A DNA stretch of 5,834 nt, taken from positions 1 through 5,834 of the forward strand of contig CAOXUF010000149.1 in the NCBI GenBank assembly GCA_948560485.1, read 5' to 3'. The notes under the pieces are model-generated. The model worked only from the letters and a program-made list of their open reading frames with translations, was not told the origin of the DNA and made no database searches. Shown here piece after piece: positions 1-4,868 of this stretch (within the stretch, counting starts at the first letter, position 1; each line of letters opens with the position of its first letter). This DNA is from an uncultured Eubacterium sp. (GTDB taxonomy: Bacteria; Bacillota_A; Clostridia; Lachnospirales; Lachnospiraceae). A program made the position numbers and the translations under genes.

Positions 1-52
1 CTGAAATGCCCCATTTTTGTGCCGCTTCCGGGGCAGAAATATACTCTAACAT
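1..52 (-). CDS. Helix-turn-helix DNA-binding protein, N-terminal fragment (runs off left edge)
   Basis: Reading leftward from an ATG at 52-50, the minus strand is open to the window edge and begins MLEYISAPEAAQKWGIS. I recognise this opening from small (about 60-80 aa) helix-turn-helix proteins common in Clostridia, often on or beside integrative elements and distantly like excisionase/MerR-type wings. The SAPEAAQKWGIS stretch would be the first helix and turn of the DNA-binding fold; the rest is outside the window. A purine-rich GAGAGA lies just upstream of the ATG and a good promoter sits about 40 bases further up, so the gene is probably expressed. Target and role are unknown; control of a neighbouring element is an inference. 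Only 17 codons are visible, so the family call rests on a short match from memory. Confidence 0.65.
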   Translation of the reverse strand, partial: MLEYISAPEAAQKWGIS

Positions 53-91
53 TTTCAGTCTCTCTCGCTTTCTATAAGTTTTATCACCATA

Positions 92-120
92 ATTATATAC
101 GGTTAACCGAATGAATTCAA
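92..120 (-). promoter_or_regulatory. Sigma-A-type promoter for the leftward HTH gene, with a palindrome in the spacer
   Basis: On the minus strand TTGAAT (120-115) and a perfect TATAAT (97-92) are separated by exactly 17 bases. The predicted start near 85 gives a leader of about 33 bases before the ATG at 52. The spacer holds the perfect 10-base palindrome CGGTTAACCG (100-109), placed where a bound repressor would block RNA polymerase. Autoregulation by the HTH product is an inference. Confidence 0.6.
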
Positions 121-178
121 GAAATTAAATAATACTTGGTATTTCCCAAACTTCTTTATAGATAGATTAAAAAAATTT

Positions 179-198
179 TTTGAGAAATTTTTCTCAAA
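179..198. repeat. Perfect 9-bp inverted repeat, 2-base centre
   Basis: TTTGAGAAA (179-187), centre TT, then TTTCTCAAA (190-198). A run of A then T (about 169-181) lies directly on its left. The two-base centre is too short for an ordinary RNA hairpin loop without opening the inner pairs, so a protein-binding dyad is at least as likely as a terminator. No gene end lies next to it on either strand. Confidence 0.5.
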
Positions 199-256
199 GC
201 TTCGTTAAAATCGCCTTGTACGGGGTTGTAGGTAGTGAGAGAACTATCAAGAGGGT

Positions 257-345
257 TTGGGATACTTCCCAACAAGCAAATCTGTCCGGCAAGCTATACG
301 GGCGGGTAGATTTACGGAAAAGGGTACTCTTTTCCTATGCTTGTT
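257..345. other. Branched inverted-repeat element (candidate structured RNA or oriT-like DNA)
   Basis: An 8-bp perfect closing helix, AACAAGCA (271-278) with TGCTTGTT (338-345), encloses two hairpins. The first pairs AATCT (279-283) with AGATT (308-312) and CCG (286-288) with CGG (299-301). The second pairs GGAAAAG (316-322) with CTTTTCC (329-335) around a 6-base loop. A further perfect hairpin, TTGGGA-TACT-TCCCAA (257-272), abuts the closing helix and shares two bases with it, so the two could be alternatives. A run of six T lies at 356-361, about 10 bases past the closing helix, rather far for a classical terminator. I do not recognise a named RNA family. A transfer-origin-like or regulatory RNA role is inference from shape and from the mobile-element debris nearby. 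Confidence 0.4.
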
Positions 346-509
346 CCGAAACTTATTTTTTCTTTGGTAGTCTAATCTTATAATTGATATACTTCCACTA
401 ATACAAGAAAAACCAATGATTCTGTCATTAGTTTTGTCTATTTTCGGGGAATAAAAGCTCTTAGCATTCATCATGCTGAAATTAAAAGTGCGAATTACCC
501 GTATTCTAA

Positions 510-538
510 TTGATTTTGCGATAATTGCGACGTATAAT
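510..538 (+). promoter_or_regulatory. Sigma-A-type promoter for the DUF6414-like gene
   Basis: TTGATT (510-515) and a perfect TATAAT (533-538) are separated by 17 bases. The predicted start near 545 gives a leader of about 30 bases to the ATG at 576. A GGGGGA ribosome site (565-570) lies 5 bases before that ATG, which fixes the start. Confidence 0.65.
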
Positions 539-575
539 TTGTAAATGATCAAGGCACAAATGATGGGGGATTTTT

Positions 576-1280
576 ATGGAATCTTTAAAAAATTATATTT
601 ATATGGATATGGTCGGAATAGATAGCTTGTTATCTCAAATTACATCAGAACTAGTAGAAACAAGCCATATTCAGACAACAAGTAGAAAAGCCGGCAATGC
701 AAATGGAAGCATTGGGTTTTCGGAAGTTGTCAAAAAAATATTTAAGGCAGATGTAAGTGTTTCTGGTGAAATGGAATCTGTACAAACAATTGATAAAACC
801 ACAACACAACCTTATGAAGCAAAAATACAGCAGATTATTCAGTATGTCGAAAAGTGCGAAGTAGTATTGAAAAATAGGGCAGAAATACATAAAAACTATC
901 AAGAGGATAAACAAAACTTTGTGTTACTTACAATGCCTTTTGATACAGATTTCTATCATAACGATTGGTTTAAAACAGTAGATTTAGCAAATCAATGTGG
1001 ATATATTCCATTCTATAAAGGTGGAGATGCCACTAATAAATTTAAAGATACATATCAGTATGATGATTCTTATTATAAGACAATGGCTTTGAAAAAAATC
1101 AAGTTAACCATGAACCTAAGTATAAAGAAAATGGAACCCTTAGGTGGTTTCTCATCTCATTTGGCAACTTTATTTAGAGTAACAAAAGGAACAAATATTC
1201 GTTTGGGAGTATTTGGTCATGTATATAAATTAACGGAATCCGTTTATCAAATAAAACCTTATGCTGTATGGAGAGGTTGA
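576..1280 (+). CDS. DUF6414-like protein of unknown function
   Basis: A 234-aa cytoplasmic protein with no signal peptide or membrane segment. Its opening, YIYMDMVGIDSLLSQITSEL (residues 7-26), matches what I recall of the DUF6414 family, whose members start with a short strand, an aspartate and a 'DSLLSQ' helix. Next comes a region of small polar residues with two short GS-type patches (about 40-66), then a helix (82-97) and a mixed alpha/beta second half with 'NFVLLTMPFDTDFY' (about 114-127) and a lysine-rich strand near 170-185. The length suggests a nearly complete protein. The gene is monocistronic, has its own promoter, and ends about 25-30 bases before the replication-gene debris on the opposite strand. 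No catalytic motif is visible and the biochemical role is unknown. I am sure it is a gene and moderately sure of the family. Confidence 0.8.
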   Translation: MESLKNYIYMDMVGIDSLLSQITSELVETSHIQTTSRKAGNANGSIGFSEVVKKIFKADVSVSGEMESVQTIDKTTTQPYEAKIQQIIQYVEKCEVVLKNRAEIHKNYQEDKQNFVLLTMPFDTDFYHNDWFKTVDLANQCGYIPFYKGGDATNKFKDTYQYDDSYYKTMALKKIKLTMNLSIKKMEPLGGFSSHLATLFRVTKGTNIRLGVFGHVYKLTESVYQIKPYAVWRG

Positions 1281-1304
1281 TATTTGTGGCTTTATTCTTG
1301 CTAT

Positions 1305-1707
1305 GCTCAGAGCAATAAATAATGTGTAATAATTGCTGATTACCGACGAGACGTTAAAAGCATGGCACATAAGTACTGCTTGATATTGCGAATTGTGACC
1401 AGATTCTCCAACATACAGTCTAATACAAAACTGATATACTTTATCCGGCAAATTATAAATACGTTTTGTATATTTTACCTTTCCATTCTGGTGGCTTTAC
1501 TGTTTCTTAGCCAAAGAGACGGGGAAAAAGATAGGAAGGGAAAGGAATAGATATTTTGTAAATCAGTATTTAGTATATCTTTATTTAATTGCATTGGATT
1601 TTCCGACGTCGGATAATCCGGTATCGGAAAATCCAATATCGGGTTATCCGGTGTCGGGTTCCCAATATCGAGCAATATCGGTTGAGGTTCTTTTGGAAAA
1701 CAGCCAT
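1305..1707 (-). pseudogene. Broken plasmid/ICE replication initiator (RepA-like, DUF6017-type C-terminus)
   Basis: Three pieces in the right order point to a replication-initiator protein of Clostridia conjugative elements. The ATG at 1707-1705 follows an AAAGGAG site (1724-1718) and reads MAVFQK, like the MAVFRVE start I recall for these proteins. The frame then changes, and from about 1698 reads EPQPILLDIGNPTPDNP and onward to MQLNKDILNTDLQNI, the typical linker; the whole DNA-binding domain (roughly 100-130 residues) between start and linker is missing. A TAA at 1477-1475 ends that frame. The same frame then resumes with VLDCMLENLVTIRNIKQYL (about 1426-1370), which matches the DUF6017 C-terminal domain, and a frameshift near 1350 leads to VSSVISNYYT. 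So there are at least two deletions, one stop and one frameshift, and it cannot make a working initiator. The family call is from memory of homologues; the broken frame is seen directly. Confidence 0.65.
1595..1669. repeat. Five degenerate 15-bp tandem repeats in the initiator linker
   Basis: Units at 1595-1609, 1610-1624, 1625-1639, 1640-1654 and 1655-1669. On the plus strand they follow roughly CGGxTTATCCGGTAT. On the minus strand they encode the five-residue repeats DIGNP, TPDNP, ILDFP, IPDYP and TSENP. Several units carry a CGGA...TCCG dyad. In RepA_N plasmids such as pAD1 the origin lies in repeats inside repA, so an iteron role is possible here; that is inference. Confidence 0.7.
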
Positions 1708-1734
1708 AGCTTCAGCACTCCTTTTGCTGTGGGT

Positions 1735-1850
1735 ATGTTACGCAATAGAATGCCATTTTGGCGGGGATAGGCATAAATCCTTATCTCCGGCAGAAACACA
1801 CCCGCAAAACCGCTTGTAGCAAGTCTCTTTTTGCTTCTATCGCGTAACAT
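1735..1850 (-). promoter_or_regulatory. Leader or origin segment able to fold as a four-way junction
   Basis: Ends are a 16-base inverted repeat with one mismatch: TTCTATCGCGTAACAT (1835-1850) against ATGTTACGCAATAGAA (1735-1750). Between them, read on the minus strand, are three hairpins. The first pairs GCAAAA (1834-1829) with TTTTGC (1809-1804) and, inside it, CTTG (1823-1820) with CAAG (1816-1813). The second pairs GGAGATAAGG (1788-1779) with CCTATCCCC (1771-1763), with one bulge and one mismatch. The third is GCC-AAAAT-GGC (1762-1752). The element sits 11-28 bases upstream of the ribosome site and start of the broken initiator gene. It could be a structured mRNA leader controlling initiator synthesis, a partition site, or an origin. 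Confidence 0.5.
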
Positions 1851-1864
1851 GAGGGTATATAAAG

Positions 1865-1905
1865 CGGCGTTCCCGTTTTCCCTGTTATGGGATAGAGAAA
1901 CGCCG
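1865..1905 (-). terminator. GC-rich hairpin upstream of the replication leader (possible terminator)
   Basis: CGGCGTT (1865-1871) pairs with AACGCCG (1899-1905), and an inner TCCC/GGGA stem (1879-1882 with 1889-1892) sits in the loop. Read on the minus strand it is followed by CTTTATAT, a weak T-run, and just before it a frame ends ...YDIERINEN with a TGA at about 1922. It may terminate a lost upstream gene of the element. The T-run is too poor to be sure. Confidence 0.35.
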
Positions 1906-1963
1906 TGTCTGTGTCGTATTCAGTTTTCATTTATTCTTTCAATGTCGTACTGATATTGTTTGC

Positions 1964-2455
1964 AAGTGCATAAAGGAAAATGTTTTTGGCATATGCGGTA
2001 TGAAAGCAACGGGGTATTATGAGTTGGACAGGCTGCCGGCAAAGTGCGCTAATAACTATATTTATTGCGCTGATACAAAGGATTATCGCACAAATATATT
2101 TTCTGTGGATGCGAAAGGCACCGGTGCGGGTGGGGCATTTATAACGGTAAGAGAAATTGTTAGTTTTTGGACTAATTTACTGGAAGGAAATTTAATTTCA
2201 AAAGAATTTGTTTCAGATATGCTTAGTAAGCAGAGCGGAGATGGGGATGATGCAGAAGAAGGATATTATGGCTATGGTATGTGGATAATTGATAATCCGG
2301 GTGGCAAAGATTATGCGTATTTTCAAGGTTGTGATCCGGGTGTAAGTTTTATATCCGAGTATAATCCAAATAATGGGATTGTTTCCGTTTTGGTGAGCAA
2401 CTATGGAGATAATGTTTGGAGGGAAATGCGAAAAGTTAGAGAAGTTCTTTACTGA
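1964..2455 (+). pseudogene. Serine hydrolase, beta-lactamase/PBP-like fold, C-terminal half only
   Basis: From about 1964 the plus frame reads KCIKENVFGICGMKATGYY, the usual 'YIKENVFxPLGMxxTGYY' segment of beta-lactamase-fold serine hydrolases (PF00144), and runs unbroken to the stop at 2453-2455. Also visible are GTGAGGAFITVREIVSFW (the 'GGLxST..D' helix of the family), YGYGMWI, and a C-terminal strand region QGCDPGVSFISEY where the family has its H-x-G-type motif. The N-terminal half with the SxxK nucleophile and the YxN motif is absent, and the sequence to the left is replication-module debris on the other strand, so the gene is truncated at a junction near 1930-1964. The first ATG (2000) lies inside the domain and has no ribosome site, so it is not a natural start. 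Intact relatives act as esterases or peptidases, sometimes in beta-lactam or peptidoglycan processing; this fragment should be inactive. Confidence 0.8.
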
Positions 2456-2485
2456 TGATAAATAACAGATTTTGGAGAAACATAA

Positions 2486-2917
2486 ATGAAGAAACCTAAG
2501 ATGATTTTATTTGATTATGGACAAACTTTGGTAAACGAATAATTATTTAACGGCGTAAAAGGAACAGAGGCGGTTCTTAGATATGCCACAAAAAATAAAT
2601 ATAATAGATCGGCTGAGGAAGTGCAGGCTCATGCAAATAAACTGAATCAGGAGTTAGGACGATTTGACCCGGAAAAGAGACACCTTTTTCAAGTGGAAGT
2701 TCCAAACCATATGTTTACAAAATATTTGTATGAGTCGCAGGGAATTGAAATTCCATTAAGCCCGGAAGAAATTGACAGCGTGTTTTGGGATGCGGCAGGA
2801 TTATTCCCGGTGTGGTATATCGGGGCAATTGATTTGAAATATGAACCAAAGGAAGACGTACTTACAATAGAAAATTGGAAAGATATGGTGGAGAGGTTGA
2901 AGGATGGAAATAACTGA
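2486..2917 (+). pseudogene. HAD-superfamily hydrolase, disrupted by a stop and an internal deletion
   Basis: The natural start is the ATG at 2486, after TTTTGGAGAAACATAA (GGAGA ribosome site at 2473-2477). It opens MKKPKMILFDYGQTLVNE: ILFDYGQTL is HAD motif I with nucleophile Asp10, although the usual second Asp (DxD) is Gly12 here. Codon 19 is TAA (2540-2542), most simply a C-to-T change of CAA. The same frame then continues LFNGVKGTEAVLRYATKNK and so on to 2917. A second lesion follows: FWDAA, where the cap domain should continue for about 100 residues, joins directly to GLFPVWYIGAIDL, which belongs near the C-terminus after motif IV. Motifs II, III and IV are therefore missing. A downstream GTG (2621) could restart translation but would give a fragment lacking all catalytic residues. 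It overlaps the next gene by 14 bases, so the original pair was probably an operon. Confidence 0.85.
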
Positions 2918-3221
2918 AAGAGATTGGAAAATATTTCGAAAAAATATACCGGAATGGCAAGAACGTTATATGGAAAGATTGACAACGGAATACATAACAC
3001 TGTTGCAAAGTGAGAAAACAGCTTCCGGTAAATTCTGGGAACTTGAAAAGCGTATAAAAAAAGATAAGAAATGTCCAGGCGTTTTAATTGATATGCGAAG
3101 ATCAACAGCGATAAATGATATTATACGCTTGGTTTTGGATGAGGTCATATCGCTGGATGATTTGGAAGTATTCAGCGATGATTTAAGGGAAGCCGTGAAA
3201 TACATAGTAGAGAAATGGTAA
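2904..3221 (+). CDS. Hypothetical protein, 105 aa, mostly helical
   Basis: Starts at ATG 2904 inside the end of the HAD pseudogene (14-base overlap), with a purine-rich AGAGG..GAAGG just upstream, which suggests translational coupling to the former gene. The protein opens MEITERDWKIFRKNIPEWQERYMERL, a strongly amphipathic charged helix, then a Lys/Glu-rich helix (about 40-57), a 'PGVLIDMRRS' turn (58-67), and two further helices including ISLDDLEVFSDDLREAV (81-97). There is no signal peptide, membrane segment or cysteine pair. I recall similar short proteins in Clostridia beside stand-alone enzymes, with no known function; some database entries call such proteins 'multidrug transporter', which a soluble 105-aa protein does not support. 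It appears intact although the gene before it is dead. Confidence 0.75.
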   Translation: MEITERDWKIFRKNIPEWQERYMERLTTEYITLLQSEKTASGKFWELEKRIKKDKKCPGVLIDMRRSTAINDIIRLVLDEVISLDDLEVFSDDLREAVKYIVEKW

Positions 3222-3262
3222 AATAGCAGCTTCATTAAGTTAAAAGTTATGGGAGAAAAGGA

Positions 3263-3727
3263 ATGAAGTATTTAACAGCGACAGTGGAAATGGCGGATGC
3301 AATACATCATATTTTGCATACAACAATAAGAACGGTATATCCAAAGTATTATCCTGAGGAGGTGGCAGATTTCTTTTGCCAACATCATAGCAGAGAACAT
3401 ATTCTAGAAGGGATAGCGTCTGGAAATATGGGGGTATTGACAGATGAAGATCTTATTATCGGTACGGGCTGTTATGACGGTAATCATATTACAGGAGTAT
3501 ATGTGCTGCCGGATTATCAGAAACAAGGCTGTGGTTCAAAGATTATGGATTATCTGGAAATGGAAATCTCAAAAAAACATGATACAGTTCTCTTGGACGC
3601 TTCGCTTTCGGCAGTGTGTTTATATGAACATAGGGGGTATAAAACGGTAGGGCATGGAATTTATGAATTACCAAATGATGTCAAACTGGTTTATGAAATT
3701 ATGGAAAAGAAATTAAAAGTCGGTTAA
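3263..3727 (+). CDS. GNAT-family N-acetyltransferase
   Basis: A 154-aa protein of normal length for a single GNAT domain (Acetyltransf_1), which transfers acetyl from acetyl-CoA to an amine. Motif A is clear: GVYVLPDYQKQGCGSKIMDY (residues 78-97), with the pyrophosphate-binding Q-x-x-G-x-G at Q86-G89-G91. Motif B follows as SAVCLYEHRGYKTVG (116-130), with the conserved Tyr121 and the GY turn. The N-terminus (about 1-55) forms the substrate-side helices. The substrate is not predictable; relatives act on small amines, polyamines, antibiotics or protein N-termini. The start has GGGAGAAAAGGA immediately upstream (GGGAG at 3250-3254). It lies 41 bases after the 105-aa gene on the same strand and may be co-transcribed. 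No damage is seen. Confidence 0.9.
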   Translation: MKYLTATVEMADAIHHILHTTIRTVYPKYYPEEVADFFCQHHSREHILEGIASGNMGVLTDEDLIIGTGCYDGNHITGVYVLPDYQKQGCGSKIMDYLEMEISKKHDTVLLDASLSAVCLYEHRGYKTVGHGIYELPNDVKLVYEIMEKKLKVG

Positions 3728-3763
3728 ATCCCGCTTGTGAGGTAAATTTTTCAAACTGTCTCA

Positions 3764-3792
3764 TTGCATATATTTTTTCTTTGGATTATGCT
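3764..3792 (+). promoter_or_regulatory. Weak possible promoter for the alkyltransferase-like gene
   Basis: TTGCAT (3764-3769) and TATGCT (3787-3792) are 17 bases apart, with a T-rich spacer, in the 87-base gap after the acetyltransferase gene. Both boxes are only partial matches. The implied start would fall close to the ribosome site, leaving a very short leader, so read-through from upstream is equally plausible. Confidence 0.25.
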
Positions 3793-3799
3793 TTCATGC

Positions 3800-3805
3800 A
3801 GGAGG
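3800..3805 (+). promoter_or_regulatory. Ribosome binding site AGGAGG that fixes the start at 3815
   Basis: A perfect AGGAGG, 9 bases before ATG 3815. The same frame is open up to an earlier start codon at 3764, but that would add 17 hydrophobic residues with no ribosome site and would place AGGAGG inside the gene, so 3815 is the better start. Confidence 0.85.
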
Positions 3806-3814
3806 TGTTTATTT

Positions 3815-4291
3815 ATGTCTGATGAAAATAAAAAAGACTTTAATGCGATGTTGAACGATAGTAAGGATATGCCTAAGTTTCAAACCATTACAGATGAAAA
3901 AAGCATTGAGAAATATGGGGGGAACAGAATGTATTTTGCCCCGCCGATTGATTATGACAAAGTAATGCGGCTTGTGCCATTTGGGAAGCTGCTTACGGTA
4001 GGAACTATAAGAGAATATTTTGCAAAGCAAAGTGGAGCCGATTTTACAGAGCCGATAACGGCAGGAATATTTGTTTCAATTGTTGCATGGGCGAGTTATC
4101 AGCGTGTAGATAATAAAACGCCGTTTTGGAGAACGCTAAAAGCAAATGGGGAATTAAATGCAAAGTATCCAGGGGGTGTTGAGGAACAGAAGAAAATGCT
4201 TGAGAAAGAAGGACATACGATTATTCAGAAAGGCAGGAAGAATATCAGATATTATGTGAAGGATTATGAAGACGCATTATTTTCATTGTAA
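3815..4291 (+). CDS. Alkyltransferase-like (MGMT-family) protein without the acceptor cysteine
   Basis: 158 aa. Residues 50-70 (VMRLVPFGKLLTVGTIREYF) match the 'VPYGKVxTYGxIA' opening of the O6-methylguanine-DNA methyltransferase DNA-binding domain (PF01035). TAGIFVSIVAWASYQ (82-96) is the next helix, and WRTLKANGELNAKYPGG (105-121) followed by EEQKKMLEKEGHTI (123-136) is the usual end. The active-site P-C-H-R is replaced by P103-F104-W105-R106, so it cannot accept an alkyl group. Such alkyltransferase-like proteins bind alkylated bases in DNA and hand them to other repair systems; that role is known for the family and inferred here. An extra ~45 residues at the N-terminus containing 'IEKYGGNRMYFAPP' agree with the Clostridia subgroup I recall. 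It appears intact. Confidence 0.8.
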   Translation: MSDENKKDFNAMLNDSKDMPKFQTITDEKSIEKYGGNRMYFAPPIDYDKVMRLVPFGKLLTVGTIREYFAKQSGADFTEPITAGIFVSIVAWASYQRVDNKTPFWRTLKANGELNAKYPGGVEEQKKMLEKEGHTIIQKGRKNIRYYVKDYEDALFSL

Positions 4292-4296
4292 GTTAA

Positions 4297-4389
4297 TTGG
4301 ACAGGATAGAACAGTACCATGATCAATAAGGGAAAACGATAATTGGTTACTCACTGGATAAAATAGATGAAGAATTGGAGGAGGAATAA
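4297..4389 (+). pseudogene. Possible short relic of a gene end, with one internal stop
   Basis: In the 97-base gap before the HAD gene one frame reads LDRIEQYHDQ, a TAA (4327-4329), then GKTIIGYSLDKIDEELEEE and a TAA (4387-4389) that overlaps the next ATG as TAATG. The charged, helix-like sequence on both sides of one stop, and the end coupled to the next start, look like the tail of a lost gene. It is only 30 codons and I do not recognise a family, so it may be chance. Confidence 0.3.
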
Positions 4390-4868
4390 TGTCAAGGGTT
4401 TTATTTTTGGATATAGATGGCGTACTCAATTCTAATTTCGGGAATAATAAACGCCAGACAGAAATTAGTGATGAAAAAATTAAGCTGTTGGCATATTTAG
4501 TAAGAGAGACAAATTCGGAAATAATTCTTCACTCGGGATGGCGTTTTTGGTTTGATTCCGAATTGAAACCACTTTGTAAAGAAGCAAGTAAATTGGTTGA
4601 ATTATTGGAAAAAGAGGATTTGCACATAAAAGGAGTAACACCCAATTTGACCACAGAAGAAATTAGAAAAACAAAGAAATTCAGTTTGGTAAAAGCTGAT
4701 GAAATTCTTTTATGGATAAATTCGCATAATGATGTTACCGAATGGGTGGTTCTCGATGACCTTGATTTACACAACTCTCAAATTGAACGGAATCAAGTAA
4801 AACCGGACCAGACAGTTGGTCTGACTCTAGAGAATGTAAAACAAGCTGCAAAAATTCTGTTGGGATGA
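4389..4868 (+). CDS. Stand-alone HAD-domain protein of the 'Swiss Army Knife RNA repair' type
   Basis: 159 aa with all HAD phosphatase landmarks. Motif I is VLFLDIDGVLN (residues 4-14; Asp8 nucleophile, Asp10). Motif II sits in IILHSGWR (45-52; Ser49), a signature I associate with the 'HAD domain in Swiss Army Knife RNA repair proteins' family (PF18143). The motif III lysine is probably Lys102 in KADEILLWI, and motif IV is VVLDDLDL (120-127; Asp123/Asp124). There is no large cap domain. In that family the HAD domain is often fused to RNA-repair enzymes and is thought to trim phosphates from RNA or nucleotide ends; here it stands alone, so the substrate is uncertain. GGAGGAGG (4377-4384) lies 4 bases before the ATG, a very strong ribosome site. 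Intact, with no sign of decay. Confidence 0.82.
   Translation: MSRVLFLDIDGVLNSNFGNNKRQTEISDEKIKLLAYLVRETNSEIILHSGWRFWFDSELKPLCKEASKLVELLEKEDLHIKGVTPNLTTEEIRKTKKFSLVKADEILLWINSHNDVTEWVVLDDLDLHNSQIERNQVKPDQTVGLTLENVKQAAKILLG

Larger units (their letters stand above)
121..509. other. Gene-poor stretch with inverted repeats, no convincing CDS
   Basis: Open frames here (for example 180-383 on plus and 247-552 on minus) have no ribosome site or recognisable protein and look spurious. The stretch holds the perfect hairpin at 179-198, the branched structure at 257-345, and an AT-rich hairpin at 409-435 (AAAAC-c-AATGA, loop TTCTG, TCATT-a-GTTTT). The 200-350 part is visibly richer in G and C than its flanks, which suggests a different origin or a structured non-coding element. 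Confidence 0.5.

Noticed and set aside
180..552. Overlapping frames of 67 aa (plus) and 101 aa (minus)
   Set aside because: No ribosome site, unnatural composition, and they coincide with inverted-repeat sequence that explains the open frames better.
1595..1669. CRISPR-like repeat array
   Set aside because: Units are directly abutting 15-bp degenerate repeats with no spacers, and they encode a protein repeat on the minus strand.
1362..1819. Plus-strand frames of 62 and 76 aa
   Set aside because: They are antisense to the recognisable initiator linker and leader; the Arg/Ile-rich repeats come from reading the 15-bp repeats in the wrong direction.
1644..1850. 68-aa minus frame starting at the inverted repeat (MLRDRSKKRL)
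   Set aside because: It lies in the structured leader and crosses into the repA linker in the wrong frame.
1781..1930. 49-codon minus frame beginning MKTEYDTDTAFLY
   Set aside because: It spans the GC-rich hairpin and half of the branched leader, has no clear ribosome site, and competing frames end nearby; treated as non-coding leader sequence, though a lost small gene is not excluded.
2689..3235. Minus-strand frames of 138 and 89 aa
   Set aside because: Antisense shadows of the HAD pseudogene and the 105-aa gene; rich in Ser/Phe/Ile with no ribosome sites.
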